Below are positions 22,081 through 33,480 of a stretch of DNA of 64,000 bases, in pieces. The DNA is taken from contig NC_134535.1 in NCBI RefSeq assembly GCF_050624435.1, positions 71,668,494-71,732,493 on the forward strand. Reading direction: 5' to 3'. Positions within the stretch are counted from its first letter, which is position 1. Each line of letters opens with the position of its first letter. The translations under genes were made by a program, and so were the position numbers. Origin of the DNA: Tenrec ecaudatus. Lineage: Eukaryota > Chordata > Mammalia > Afrosoricida > Tenrecidae. Below the pieces are notes generated by a model. That model saw only the letters and a list, made by a program, of their open reading frames with translations. It was not told where the DNA came from and ran no database searches.

Positions 22081-24313
22081 ATTTAAATCATTTTATTGGG
22101 GCTCATACAACTCTTATCACAATCCATACATACATCAATTGTGTAAAGCACACTTATATATTCGTTGCCCTCATCATTCTCAAAATTCACCTTCCACTTG
22201 GGTTTCTGAAATCAGCTCCTCATTTCCTTTTTCCCTTCCCCTCCCTCTCCGTTTCCCCTCCCTCACGAACCTTTAATAATTCATGAATAATTATCTTATC
22301 TTATCTTATCTTACACTGCTCTGCGTCTCCCTTCACCCACTTTTCTGTTGCCGATCCCCCAGAGAGGAGGTTATATATAGATTCCCGTGATCAGTTTCCC
22401 CTTTCTACCCCGCCCCCCTTCCCTCCCAGTATCACCACCCTCACCATTGGTCTGAGGTGTTTATCTTTCCTAGATTCCGTGTTTCCAGATCCCATCTGTA
22501 CTGATGTGCATCCTCTGGTCTAACCAGGTTTGCAAGGTAGAATTGGGATCATGATAGTTGGGGGGGAGGAAGCGTTTAAGAACTAGAGGAAGGTTGTGAG
22601 TTTCATTGTTGCTACACTGAACCCCGAGTGACTCTTATCCTCCCCACTACCCCTCTGCAAGGGATGTCTAGTTGCCTACAGATGGGCATTGGGTCCCTAT
22701 CATGCGGTGCCCTCATTCACGATGATATGATATTCCCCCCCCCCACCCCACCCCTGCCTTTGTTGCTTGAAACCTGGTTCCCTCGGCCCTTCATGATCAC
22801 ACATGTTGGTGTGCTGTTTCCATGTGGTCTTTGTTGCTTCTGGGCTAGATGGCCACTTATTTACTTTCAAGCCTTTAAGTCCCCAGATACTATATCTCTC
22901 AATAGCCGGGCACCTTCAGCTTTCTTCACCACACTTACTTATGCACACATTTATCTTCAGCATTTTTGTGGGGAAGGTGATCACACAATGATGGTTTTTG
23001 TTCTTTGATGTCTGCTACCTGATCCCTTCAATATCTCATGTTCACTTAGGCTTGTGTGCTTCTTCTCTGTAGGCTTTGTTTCTTCTGAGCTAGATGGCCA
23101 TTTGTTTGCCTTCAACTCTTTAAGTCCCCAGACACTATATCATTTGATAGCCTGGCATCATCAGCTTTCTTCACCATGTTTGCTTATGCACACATTTGTC
23201 TTCAGAGATCATGTCGGAAAGGTGGGTATCATGAAATGACTGTTTAGCTGAGCAAGGTTGTCTTGTATTGAGGGAATGCATGCAAGGATGCCCAATGTCC
23301 ACCTGCTTACCGTACTACTAAACCTATAAATATATGCACACAGGTCTTTCCCCCATAATCAAATATATGTAAACATATGTACATGTCTGTATTTAGGCTT
23401 CTATATATGCCCTTTGCCTCCTACTCCTTTCCTCTATTTCCTTATGCTTTCCTCCTGCCCCACTACCATGTTCAGCCTTCGTTCTGGTTTCAGTAATTCC
23501 TCTCAGTTACTTTGTCCTTGTCCCTACCAGTCCTCCCATCCCCTCCCTGGCACTAGTTTTGAGCCACTCGTTGTTCCCTTGTCCCTGGGTTGGCCAACAC
23601 CTCCTCCCTTCCCATATCTCCCACACTGTCATGTCCCTCCTGGACCATTGGTCCCATTATTTTCTTCTCACATTTTTCGTCCAGCCTATCTTATCTAGGT
23701 GGATATGCAGCTATAGTAATATGTGCATAAAAATGTGGATGACTTTGACAGCACCAAAGTGGTACATAAGAACATGGTGTCGACAGCAGTAACACTGACA
23801 AACTAACAAACAAAAAAGCCACTGACATACAAATTTTAAAAGAAGAGAAAAAACAAAACAAAACAAAGAGCAAAAAATTAAAAAAACCTGTTAGTAGTTC
23901 AAGGTCTGTTTGTTGACCCTCAGGAGTTTTTACTGGACAAGTCTGGTGGGGTGCCAGGTCCTCGCCCCAAAGTCCATCCTTTATACTCCATCGGGGCCTC
24001 CTTGCTCTGCTTCCCCTGCTGCTCCCTTGCATACTCCGAGTGTTTTGCCTCAGTGTGGTGGGGTCAGCTCAGTCACACATCCCCCACTGTGTCTCAGGTG
24101 CTGTCCCGTGTAGGACCATGGGTCAGTGCAGGATGTTGCATCTCACCGTGGGGCCGGCTGTATGGTCCTCTCGGTATATTGGGCCCTTCGAGCCCAGCTA
24201 TCGTCCCCTGAGCTTGGTGGGCCCAGGTGTGTTCCGCTCCTTCTTCCTCCTTCCTTTGCTTCAGCTTCCTTCTGGGTGTGATGTGGTAGGTCAGTTCCTT
24301 TCCCACACCAGAG
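22081..24313 (-). mobile_element. Family A retroposon, long copy 2 (2.2 kb, antisense, non-coding)
   Basis: The minus-strand 3' end lies at 22,085-22,110 (plus-strand text AAATCATTTTATTGGGGCTC) with an (AAAT)n tail at 22,068-22,086. The body matches the sense copy at 3,528-5,569 through to the GAGAGGACCATA block, whose complement lies near 24,150-24,180. It then stops about 130 bp further on. It contains a short (TTATC)n run near 22,290-22,312 and a doubled internal block of period 245 bp (about 22,795-22,985 and 23,035-23,235). Many medium open frames cross it on both strands, none shared with the other long copy, so they are composition artefacts. Confidence 0.88.
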
Positions 24314-24480
24314 GATAAGATTGTGATAAGAGATGTAATAGCCCCCAATAAAAGTATTTAATAAATAAAAAAGAGAATGTTTGGGAAATGATGATGGCAA
24401 CATATGTATAAGTATGCTTAATATGATTGATGTATGGAATGTTATAAGAGCTGTAATTGCCCCCAATAAAAAGAATTTTA
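24314..24480 (+). repeat. Right copy of about 167-bp direct repeat flanking inverted family A
   Basis: Partner of 21,913-22,080: GATAAGATTGTGATAAGAGA, CCCCCAATAAAAGTATTTAA, GAAATGATGATGGCAACATA, and a final TTGCCCCCAATAAAAAGAAT. It follows the 5' end of the inverted element. Confidence 0.78.
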
Positions 24481-26298
24481 AAAAGAAAAAAAAAGAAAGA
24501 GGAAAGCTGATTTCTAGGAAGTAAAAACAAATCACAGAATATTTGAAGTACTTGGATATTGAGGGGAATTGATTGATAACTATTTTTTAAATTTATAGAA
24601 CTAATTACACACCAAGTAAATATCAACTACAGGAGTAACAACATGTATGAACAAAAGAGACACAATGCGGGAATAATATTTTACACTGTCCTTATAATAC
24701 TGATGATGGGCCCAGAAGTAAATACTTAGTGAGACGGAGAGGTGATAGTGAAGAAGTACAGGCATCTTTTGGAGACCTACTGATCTGGTTTCAGAGGATT
24801 GCAATAAAAGAAGCCACGCACAGTCTGTTTGTTTCTCCCTGCATATAACATTAAGGTTATAATTTACTGTAGTGTATTAAGTATGAAATAGCATTATGAA
24901 AAAAGTTCTAAACTGTGAGAACTACCAAAATGCAGCACAGAGACCTGGATGAGCATGTGCTGTTGGAAGAATGGCATCCTCAGACTTGCTCAGAGCCCAG
25001 CTGCCACAAACCTTCATTATCTTTGAAGCACTAGTGGACGACTATTTTCTCAACTACCCTAAGTGGAACATTAGATAACAGGGAAGCATGGATAATTTAG
25101 TAGAAAAGTCTAAATATTTTATTCAGATAAATGGATATAAGTACCCTGAGGAACAGGTGAAAAGCTTGAAATTGGTTGCCTCTAAGGAATAGTATTGAGA
25201 AATAGGGATGGACAGAGCAGGCAGCTTTATATTATCAGTGTTTTCATTACAGCTATGGCAAAACAGTAATTATTGACTTTTGAATGCGTGACTGAAATAT
25301 TTTCTATTAAAATTAATCTTTATAAAGAGCGGAGTCTTGTGCAGAAATAACTAAGCAAATGGTTTTCTATGATTAATTATAGAGAAGAGTCAAGATTTCA
25401 GGATGGTTTGTCCGTTAGATAGACACTCCATTCTTGGAATTGTAAGCATGAACAAAATTGTGATTAAGTTGAAGAACATGAAAGATTTCAGTATTGTGAA
25501 TGAAATTTCATATCCAAATCACAGATTTTTATTTTACATAGAATTTACCACCCCCCAAAAAAAGAGAATTAAAGGCAAACTACCTGGACATTGTGAAACT
25601 GAATGTATCTCCCTCTTCATATGTTCTTTGGACAAAGAGTTGAGTATATGCACAAAGTATTTGACCGATGTCATATTGACTGATCATATTTAGCAGGCTA
25701 CTAGTTTCCTCCAATACCCTTTCTCCTCTCTTTATTAATATGAGTCTTAATTTGTTCTGCTGCCTAGAGCGGGGCAAGTGGAGGGAGTGGGGTCAATCCT
25801 GGCCTGCCTCACAGATAGATGTAGCCAAAAATTAAATGTTGGTTAGTGCCATGAAAGTAGAGTGTTTCTGTCATTTATGTTAGGCGCATTAAACGGAAGA
25901 AGCAGGGGGGCCCTTTTCTACCCTACTGCTTGGAATGGGAAGGGAAATGCAATGGTTTGAGTTGAAGCAGCCATTGTGGACCAAGAAGATGACAGCCACC
26001 ACAGAGATAAAGAGCAGAGAGCTGGCAGTATGCATCAGGGGATCACTAAACCATTCCTAGTCTTCTTTTATGTATGAAAAGAATACAATTACTTTTTTGC
26101 TTATGCTGGACTTTTCAGTGCTACCTGACACAGTTTGAAATATATTGTTTTTCTCTCTCACAAGATTTAGTTTTTAAACTTTAATGTAGAGTACAAAGAG
26201 AAACAGTATGTTATGGTCATTTTAATGTAGAATAAAAAGAGTAGCACGGTGTGTAGGGCTTGTGTTCTGAAACTTCTCCTCACTAAGCGACCAACCCT
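24481..26298. other. No gene seen
   Basis: After a purine-rich tract (24,480-24,520) the sequence is AT-rich and unassigned. Open frames at 25,403-25,693 and 25,580-25,777 have no recognisable domain. Confidence 0.5.
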
Positions 26299-26299
26299 G

Positions 26300-26500
26300 G
26301 CCTTTGTGGAGGAGTGGCTATGCACTGGGATACCATCTGCAAGGCCACCAGTTCAAGACCACCAGTCTCTGAGGGAGTAAGGCGAGACTTTCTATTCCTC
26401 TTCACAGTTAGTCTCAGAAACCCACAGGTACCTTTTCTGTCCTGTGTTCTAAAGTCACTATGAGTCAGTGTTGACTCGATGTCAGTGAAAGTTTTGAGAA
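26300..26500 (+). mobile_element. AfroSINE
   Basis: A complete order of blocks: head CCTTTGTGGAGGAGTGGCTA, box-B-like CCACCAGTTCAAGACCACCA, AGTCTCAGAAACCCACAGG, and tail ATGAGTCAGTGTTGACTCGA. Confidence 0.9.
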
Positions 26501-26504
26501 GCTT

Positions 26505-26762
26505 CTGATATGATGTTATTAGGTGAGACCAGCCCCCAAGAAAAGGACATCATGCTTGGCAAAATAGAGGGTCAGTCTCAACAAGGAAGGTTCTCAGTGA
26601 GATAGAAAGAAACATCCATTAAAGGATGGACTGCAGCAATGAACCCAAACATAACCACTGTGAGCATGGGCTGGGCTGGGCAGTGGGTTATTCTGCTGTC
26701 CACAGGGTCACTGTGAGTGGCAGCTGACCCCTCAGCACCGAACAGCAAGCTTCTGATAAAAC
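26505..26762 (+). mobile_element. RTE-clade LINE, 3' end, sense
   Basis: AAAAGGACATCATGCTTGGC, AAAATAGAGGGTCAGTCTCA and a tail with CCACAGGGTCACTGTGAGTG. It abuts the SINE just upstream, whose tail resembles the RTE tail. Confidence 0.85.
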
Positions 26763-27172
26763 ACTCTATTTTAAGAGTTTCTTCGGACACCCGTCATTAG
26801 AATAATTTCAGAATCAATGAAAATATTGTGATGTATCAATAAATAGGATAAGGAAGCAGATTGGTAAGAATATAAATGATATTTGTAGAAAACATTAATT
26901 CCACAAGATTATAATTACCCCCAGAAGTAGGAAAATGAAACTGACTACATACAAGAACATAGTTAACTAAATTCCAACAGAATTAGTAATAGATTCATTG
27001 AGTGTATTAGTCCTGTTAACTCCTACTGGCCTTGCAGGAAAATAATAAACTTAAAAATTACTGTACTAATAGGAAGTGCAGATGGAACTTGCAGCCTGTT
27101 CAAGTACCATAATTTAAAAAGTGCATGTTTTATTTTACTAAAGCTCTGGTTCTTATTTACTGATAACACTAC
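26763..27172. other. No gene seen
   Basis: AT-rich, unassigned sequence before the LTR. Confidence 0.5.
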
Positions 27173-27672
27173 TGTGTTAGCCTGGGTAGACTAGAGATAT
27201 AAGTTCAGGGAGACTCATATGTGTATAAAAAAAGGTTTATATACAAGAGCAATTGAATATTGAGAAAACATCCCAACCCAGTCCAGTTCACGTCCATAAG
27301 TCCAATATTAGCCATATGTCCAATACCAATCTATGCATTCCTCTTCAGACTCACGCAACACATGCAAAGGTGCCAAATGCAGGAAAATCATAGGCCAGTG
27401 GGTGGAAAGTCTTGTGGATTCAGTGGCAGTGGAAGCATCTCAGCACTGGCAGGGGTTTCCATGTGGCTCCTTCAGCTCTTGGACTCTTGCGCAGCTCCAT
27501 GTGTCTTCTCAACAGGAATGTCTCACAGGGAATGTATCTGTGTCCTGCAGTGAGCTATTTATCTCCATGGTGCCTCCAAATGACATCATCAAGCTGGGAT
27601 GTGATTGACAGGCTAAACTCCACCCCTTCAGTCTTAAACCACAAATTGACAACAGACTATGTAACTACTAAG
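27173..27672 (+). mobile_element. ERVL-like solo LTR (copy 1)
   Basis: Begins TGTGTTAGCCTGGGTAGACT, the opening style of ERVL (MLT2-like) LTRs, and ends near CTATGTAACTACTA. Internal blocks (GAGCAATTGAATATTGAGAA, TCTTCAACAGGAATGTC-type text, GGGATGTGATTGACAGGCTA) recur in the LTRs at 36,176 and, inverted, at 40,197. No gag, pol or env sequence adjoins it and no clear target duplication remains, so it is an old solo LTR. Confidence 0.82.
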
Positions 27673-27726
27673 AAGGATTACAGTGGTTGCACATGCCTAA
27701 AAATAAATGTTACCTGTTTTTATGTA

Positions 27727-28365
27727 ACTCAAAAAACTTTGTTGAGGTATAATTCACATTATATTCATGAATATGAATTCACAAACTATAATATTTATTT
27801 TTAATGTATAATTAAATGGTTTCCAGTATTCTTCCAAGTTGTGCAACTACTGCAAGTGTCTAATTTTAAACATTTTTTATCATTTAAAAAGAAGCTACAT
27901 ATTTATAAACATTTATTCCCATCTTTCAAACCTCTGCCCCACCCACAGTCCTTGGCAAACACTAATCTACTTTTGCATCTATGAATTTGCCTATTCTGTA
28001 AATTTCATATTATGGGAATAATGGAATATGTGACCATGTATGTCTGATTTTTTTTTCACATAGCCTAACAGTCGTTAGATGTATCTATGTTATATTACTT
28101 TTTTATGGCTGAATCATGAGCATATTTTGTATCCATTCATCAATTGGTGGATATGTGAGATGTCACCACTTTTTAGTTTATAAATAATTTGGCTATGCAC
28201 ACATGTGTACACAGTTTCCAAGGGATTTATAATTTTAGCTTACCTGTCTAAATATCTGGTAGTAAAATTACAGGATTATACATTATTAATTCTATGTTTA
28301 ATATTTTGAGCCAAACTGTTTTCTAAAATTGATCCCCAATTTTAGGTTTTCAATTTCTCTCATTC
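27727..28365 (-). mobile_element. Old L1 (L1M-type), 3' region, antisense
   Basis: Plus-strand text TTGTTGAGGTATAATTCACA at the left and TATGGCTGAATCATGAGCAT, CATTCATCAATTGGTGGATA and CCAAACTGTTTTCTAAAATT toward the right is the complement of the 3' part of ancient mammalian L1s. It lacks a young-element A tail. Confidence 0.8.
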
Positions 28366-28404
28366 TCAAATACTAGTTATCAATTCTATTTTTTATTGCT
28401 GCCA

Positions 28405-28665
28405 CCCTAGTGGACATGATGGATACCTTCCAGTCAATTGGACAGGTCTCCACAATTTCTTGACATAAATGAGCAAAAGCTTCCAACATTACACCTGTTT
28501 GTTGAAACAACTCAATTAGTAGTCTACCAACCACTGGAACTCTATTTGTCAATACCTTCATTGCAGCTGGGGATTCTTCCTTCAGTCTGGCTGGTTTTTG
28601 ATCGTATGCTACCTCCTGAAAGGGTTAAATATCAATGAATTCCTTTTGGTTTCAACTATATTGCT
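28405..28665 (-). mobile_element. RTE-clade LINE fragment, antisense
   Basis: Complement of an RTE reverse-transcriptase segment: CTTCCAGTCAATTGGACAGG, CACAATTTCTTGACATAAAT, CTGTTTGTTGAAACAACTCA and GATCGTATGCTACCTCCTGA on the plus strand. Confidence 0.82.
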
Positions 28666-28694
28666 GATGAAGAGCCCTACTGACAGAGGTGATT

Positions 28695-28890
28695 ACACAC
28701 TGTGCAGCTGACCATAAGATAAGCAGCAAAAAGCCACCAGGCCCTCCACAGAAGACAGATGAAGCTTTCTACTCCTCTAAAGATTTATGACCTCAGGAAG
28801 CCACAGGGGAAGTTCTACTCTGTTGGATAGGGTAGCTATGACTTGGAACGGACCACATGACAGTGAGTTCCATGGTTTTGCTCTATGGAT
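28695..28890 (+). mobile_element. AfroSINE
   Basis: TACTCCTCTAAAGATTTATG, GAAGTTCTACTCTGTTGGAT and tail CATGACAGTGAGTTCCATGG. The head is eroded. Confidence 0.78.
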
Positions 28891-29650
28891 AATGCCACAC
28901 GCAAGTCAGGTTTTACTCTGGCTGATGAAAAATAGTTGCAACAATGCATCTATTGAAAACCACTAGAAATCCAAGTCAGATTCAGAAAGGGACGTGGAAT
29001 GATGATATAATGCCTGATGTTAAATGGATATTGGTGGAAAAGAGAAAACATCAGAAGATATTTATCTGTGACTCATTGCTTATGCAGAGACATTAGACTG
29101 TGTGGATCACAACAAATTATGGATAACATTGCAAAATAATGGGAACTCTAGAACACTTCATTGTGCTCATACACCAAGAGAAAGTCGTTCAAACAGAACA
29201 ATTGAATTCTGGCTTAAGAATCGGGAAGGTAGATGTCAGGATTGTGTCTTTTCATATTTATATTTTTTTAAATCCTCAACATTTGATGAATAAGCAATCT
29301 AATCATAAACCGAGACTAGATTGAGGTTGTCAAGTATTTTATTTTATTTGTCTCTGTCATCAATGTCCGTGGTAGCAATAATAAAGAAATCAACAATGTA
29401 TTGCATTGGGTCAATCTTTTGTAAAGGACTTCTTTAAAGTATTAAAAGCAAGGGTCACTTTGAGGGTTGAGGTATGTCTGACCCACGCATGACATTTTCA
29501 ATCATGTCATATGCATGTCAAAACTGTTCATTGAATAATGGAAACTTAAGGGAAATCGTTGCCTCTGAATTTTGATGGTGAAGAATCTACGATGGACTGT
29601 CACAAGAATGAATGAATTCTTTTGCATGTGAACAGCCAGTTTTCTCAGCT
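28891..29650 (+). mobile_element. RTE-clade LINE fragment, sense
   Basis: A sense RTE body with internal gaps. It holds an old reverse-transcriptase motif region around 29,085-29,130 (GACTGTGTGGATCACAACAA), then GTTCAAACAGAACAATTGAA, then GGGTCACTTTGAGGGTTGAG and GCATGACATTTTCAATCATG, then the GAATTTTGATGGTGAAGAAT region. Frames are destroyed. With the antisense piece at 28,405 it forms an inverted RTE neighbourhood. Confidence 0.85.
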
Positions 29651-29889
29651 CCCACTGTTGAAAGACTAACTCCCCCCCATTGTTTGTGTTGACACTGTTG
29701 TTAAAAATCAACTGACCTTGAATGCACGTTTATTTTTTGAATCTCAATTATATTTATGGATTTTTGTGTCTATTCTTGTACTAGAACACCCTTACCATGA
29801 TTATAAACTATACAGAGATACTTTGACACCCATAAGTGGGGATCGTTCATTGTGCCCTTCTTTATCAGACAATTTTGATTATTCTGTTG

Positions 29890-30312
29890 TTCTTACTGGC
29901 TGTCAAATTAGTTCTGACCCAGAGTGACTCCGTGCACAACAGAACAAGACATTGCCTGACTCTGAGTCATCCTCACTAACTTGAAGGGCAATGCTGTGGT
30001 CACTGTGCCAAGCTAGCTCATGGAGCAATGGTCTCTTGTCCGTCGACCCTCTGCTTTAGCAAGCATAATGTTCTCCAGGGAATAGTCTTTCCCAACATCA
30101 GGTCCTAAGTAAGAAAAACAAAAGTTCACTATGTTCCCTTGTAGGAGGCATTCTTTTAAGACATTGTCCTGCAGCTATTCATGAAGTGTTTAAGTCCTTT
30201 TCCCAGTGTATGCATCTGGAAGCTCTGGTGAAATCTGTTCACCATCGGTGAGCCTGCTCATATTTGAAATGCCAGTGGCCTAGCTTCCAACAGCACCACA
30301 GTGCACCGACTA
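29890..30312 (-). mobile_element. Internally deleted RTE, antisense (3' and 5' ends joined)
   Basis: From left to right on the plus strand come the complement of the RTE 3' end (CTTACTGGCTGTCAAATTAG, CACAACAGAACAAGACATTG, TCTCCAGGGAATAGTC; 29,890-30,115), a poor join, and then the complement of the RTE 5' end (GGAAGCTCTGGTGAAATCTG, CATATTTGAAATGCCAGTGG, AACAGCACCACAG; about 30,150-30,312). The coding region between them is missing, so about 0.4 kb stands for an element of some 3 kb. Confidence 0.72.
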
Positions 30313-30379
30313 TCTTACATATGGATTTTAAGATTGGCTTGTCAATCAATGTCTGTCAAGAAAATGTAGACATATGGGA

Positions 30380-31765
30380 TTTCCTTGAATCTGTAGCTCA
30401 ACTTTGGAGAGTATTGCTGTCGAAATAATATCAAGTCTTTCAATGCCTATGTCCCTGGTTTCGGTCTTTGGTATTTTTAAAACATGTTTTAGAGTTTGGC
30501 TGTTTAAGTTTGGGGATTCTTTTGTCAAATTTATTTCTAAAAATTTTCTTCTTTTTGATGTTATTGCAAATGGAATTGTTTTCTGTATCTGTGTCTCTTA
30601 CTGATCTTACAAGTATGAAGTCATTGTCATTAAGTATGCTGTTAGGTGTGGGTTTTCATCCGCACCTTTTGTGAGGTTGATAAATAATCTTTCTATTTCT
30701 AAAATGTCAAGATTTAATTTTTCCCTTTTTAAATTATTCAAGGTTAAGTTGTTGGATTTTTGTCAACTTAATGTTTCTGCATCTATTGAGATATAATGTG
30801 CTTTTTTCCTTTTATTCTATTGATTTGAGCAACACTGATAGATTTTTTAATGAAAAACCAAATTTGCTTCCTGTGATAAATTCTACTTGCACACAGTACA
30901 TATGTTTTATATGCACTAGCTCACTAGTACGATGTAAGAGTGTATGATTTTATATTAATAAGAACTACTGGCCCCTATGTTTCCTTCTTGCCATGGTTTT
31001 GGTGTCTTTAGGAGCAGGCTAACACTACCTTCACAGGGTGAGTTGGCAAGTATTTCCTTCTTTCCTAGTTTGGAAAGTTTGTGAGAGATTAGTGTGCTTC
31101 TTATTTAAACACTTGGTAGAATTCACTGGAAAAGCTGTTTAAGATGTATTTTAAATATTTTTTGTTGAGGAGTTTTTTATTATCCATTCGATCTCCTGCT
31201 ATTGATCTACTCCAATTTTCTTTATTTGTTTTTCAGACGTCCATTTCAGTAGTTTGTGTCTTTCTAGCTATTTGTTCACATTATATAGCTTAACTAACTT
31301 TCTGGCTGGCAATATTTAATATAAACTTCTTGTTTCTCTTGTAAGATCACTTTTTTTAGCCTTCGTGTTAGCAACTTGAATGCCTTTTTTTTAGCTATCA
31401 ATCTAGCTAGTGGTTTGTTGGTTTTGTGAATCTTTTTAAAGAAATAACTTGGGTTTCTCAGTTGTTGCTGTTGATTTTTTCTATTTTTCAATTGTCTTTT
31501 TCATTAATTGTCACCCAAATCCTTCTTATTTTCTTTTTCCTGCACCTTTGCCTTCCTTTTTTCTAATATGTTAGATTATTAATTTGAGGTCTTTTTTTAT
31601 ATAGACAGTTATAGCTATAAAGTCTTCTAAACACTGTTTTCGTTGTATCATATTATATTTGATATGCTGCGATTTCATTTTATTCATTTCAAAGCCTTAT
31701 CTGATTTCCTTTAAGCATTATCTGATATCCGGAGATCTTTTTAACTCACTCATTATTTTAAAGTG
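30380..31765 (-). mobile_element. Old L1 (L1M-type) ORF2 fragment, antisense
   Basis: The plus strand reads as the complement of a decayed L1 ORF2: GGTTTTGGTGTCTTTAGGAG, GTGAGTTGGCAAGTATTTCC, TTTGGAAAGTTTGTGAGAGA, GGTAGAATTCACTGGAAAAG and AGTTATAGCTATAAAGTCTT, in the order expected from reverse transcriptase back toward the 5' part of ORF2. Stops and indels are everywhere. Open plus-strand frames such as 30,404-30,604 are antisense artefacts. Confidence 0.82.
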
Positions 31766-31847
31766 TCTTAGTTAACTTTTACGCTTAGCAAATCTCCTAC
31801 CCTTCTCCCTATCTGTGTAATTATCGATATCCCAAAACGAAACTCGG

Positions 31848-32012
31848 AACCATTGCCATCAAATTGCTATTGTGCATCGTGACCTTATGTAAGGGTCAGA
31901 GGTTGAAAATCTTCCTGGGAGCAACAGGCCTCATAGTTCACCCACAAAGAAGGCCGGTGAGTTTGCAGCTAGCAGGCCAACACTATTGCAAAGAAACACC
32001 AGGGGTCCTTGA
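31848..32012 (-). mobile_element. AfroSINE, antisense
   Basis: Complement of tail (CCATCAAATTGCTATTGTGC), body (CTTCCTGGGAGCAACAGGCC) and head (CTAGCAGGCCAACACTATTG to ACCAGGGGTCCTTGA). It is inserted between the old L1 ORF2 and ORF1 pieces. Confidence 0.82.
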
Positions 32013-32029
32013 TTATTGACATATTAGAG

Positions 32030-32363
32030 CTTAAGCCTGACATTTTAAGTTCTGTTTCTTGTTTATTCCCTGTTTTTTCATTCCACTATTTTCTTTTTCT
32101 CTGTTTCCTTGTGTGTTATTTGAACACTATTTAAAATTCCAGTTTGATCATCCTGTGCTGTTTTGAGCTCTCTTTTTATAACAGCTTAGTGGTTTTCCTG
32201 GAAATTATATGTGCATCACTTATCAGTCTATGGGTGTTGTTATTTCACTGGTCCAAGTAGATGATAGAAATGCTGGCTTGCTTTATGTCTGTTTACCTTT
32301 CTTTGTTTATAATGTGGTTATAAACAGTTATAACAGTTATCATGCTTAGAAATACAATAGAAA
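32030..32363 (-). mobile_element. Old L1-like sequence, antisense, left of LTR
   Basis: T-rich sequence that continues the antisense L1 neighbourhood (TTTTTTCATTCCACTATTTT, GTGGTTTTCCTGGAAATTAT). It is interrupted at 32,364 by a solo LTR. The family call rests mainly on its position between recognisable ORF2 and ORF1 pieces. Confidence 0.5.
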
Positions 32364-32367
32364 GTAC
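32364..32367 (+). repeat. 4-bp target-site duplication, left
   Basis: GTAC immediately before the TG of the solo LTR, repeated as GTAC at 32,861-32,864. Confidence 0.85.
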
Positions 32368-32860
32368 TGTGGGGTCCTGGTTTACAACTGCCAGCACCAG
32401 AACCATGGCAGGCTGTATAAAACCAAAGTCTGGGGCAGGCTTAAGCTCTAATTTCAGATTCCTGGACACTGAGGTAATTCTGTCAGAGAAGACATCACCT
32501 GTCCCAGACTGACCGGTAGGGTGCAGCGACCACCACCCCGATTAATCATTCAAGAAAACACGCGTGAAACTGCTTGCCAACCACCACTGGACAATGCTGA
32601 TGCCAGAAATTTTCTCCAATAAATTTAAAGAAGAGCAACACTGGACTATCCCCTGGTCCCTAGCCCCATAAAAGTCCAGGGAACAAAGAACTCGGGACTG
32701 ATTCCCTTTGGACGCCGAGTCCGCGCTGCGCTGGGCAGTGGAGGGAGGGAGCCCTAGCTCCATCTAGCACATAAGCTCCTTTTGCTGCATTTGCATCTCA
32801 ACTGGTCTTAATTCTTCTGTGCGCCCAAGGTGAACTTGCGTTCCCTTCCCCAATCCAGCA
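32368..32860 (+). mobile_element. ERV1-type (gammaretrovirus-like) solo LTR, 493 bp
   Basis: A complete LTR with canonical ends, TGTGGGGTCCTGG at the left and CCAATCCAGCA at the right, flanked by a perfect 4-bp GTAC duplication as in class I retroviral integration. A TATA-like CATAAAAGTCC lies at about 32,666-32,676, followed by a GC-rich segment with several CpGs (GGACGCCGAGTCCGCGCTGC) suited to an R/U5 region. No internal viral sequence is present, so the provirus was reduced to one LTR by recombination. It is less decayed than nearby L1s and was inserted into one. Orientation follows the TATA box. Confidence 0.88.
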
Positions 32861-32864
32861 GTAC
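32861..32864 (+). repeat. 4-bp target-site duplication, right
   Basis: GTAC immediately after the CA of the solo LTR. Partner of 32,364-32,367. Confidence 0.85.
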
Positions 32865-33480
32865 TATGACACTTTGCTATCATGCCAAACATACATTTAC
32901 AAAGCACAAAAAATAAGCACAATTTATTTTATTTATCCATATTTTTCCTTTTCATGTTATTTCTTCTTTGATTTTCAAAGGTATCTTCTTTCATTCTTTC
33001 CTTTTTGCTTAGAGACCACCTATTAGCTATCGATTTCAGCTAGACTTGCTGGTGAAAATTCTCTTAGTTTTTCTCTCTCTGACAAGATCTTTATTTCCTT
33101 TTTATTCCACTATTCTTTATTCCACTCACATAAGATTTGGGGTTGGTAGTTCTTGTCTTTGATGATTTGGAAAATATTGTGATGCTTCTCTCTGACCTTG
33201 TAGCTTCTAATGAGAGTTTGGCTATCATGCTGTTTGTGTGTTCACCAATTGGTAAGTTTAGGCTTTTCACTGACGGCTTTCAGGATTTCTCTTTGTTTTC
33301 AGTTTTCAGAAATCTAACAATGATGTGCTTTAACATGCAGGTTTATAAAATTTAGGGTGGTAATTTATCCTGCTTAGGGTTCTGACTCTTTGCATTTATC
33401 TCTGTTGCTGAATATGGGCAGTGTTCAGCCTATCTTTTTTTCCCCTCTCCTTCTGAGATGACATCATTTATCATAGTCTA
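32865..33480 (-). mobile_element. Old L1 ORF1 region, antisense, right of LTR
   Basis: The plus strand carries the complement of a decayed L1 ORF1 C-terminal domain: GACTTGCTGGTGAAAATTCT, TTAGTTTTTCTCTCTCTGAC and CTTGTAGCTTCTAATGAGAG. Since ORF1 is 5' of ORF2, its place to the right of the antisense ORF2 piece is consistent with one ancient element. The plus-strand open frame at 33,137-33,355 is an antisense shadow. Confidence 0.65.

Noticed and set aside
22628..24626. Cluster of 60-130-codon frames in the inverted family A copy as coding capacity
   Set aside because: Frames are not shared with the sense copy at 3.5-5.6 kb and reflect C/T-rich composition.
30404..30674. Plus-strand hydrophobic frames as small membrane proteins
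   Set aside because: They are the T-rich complement of an old L1 ORF2.
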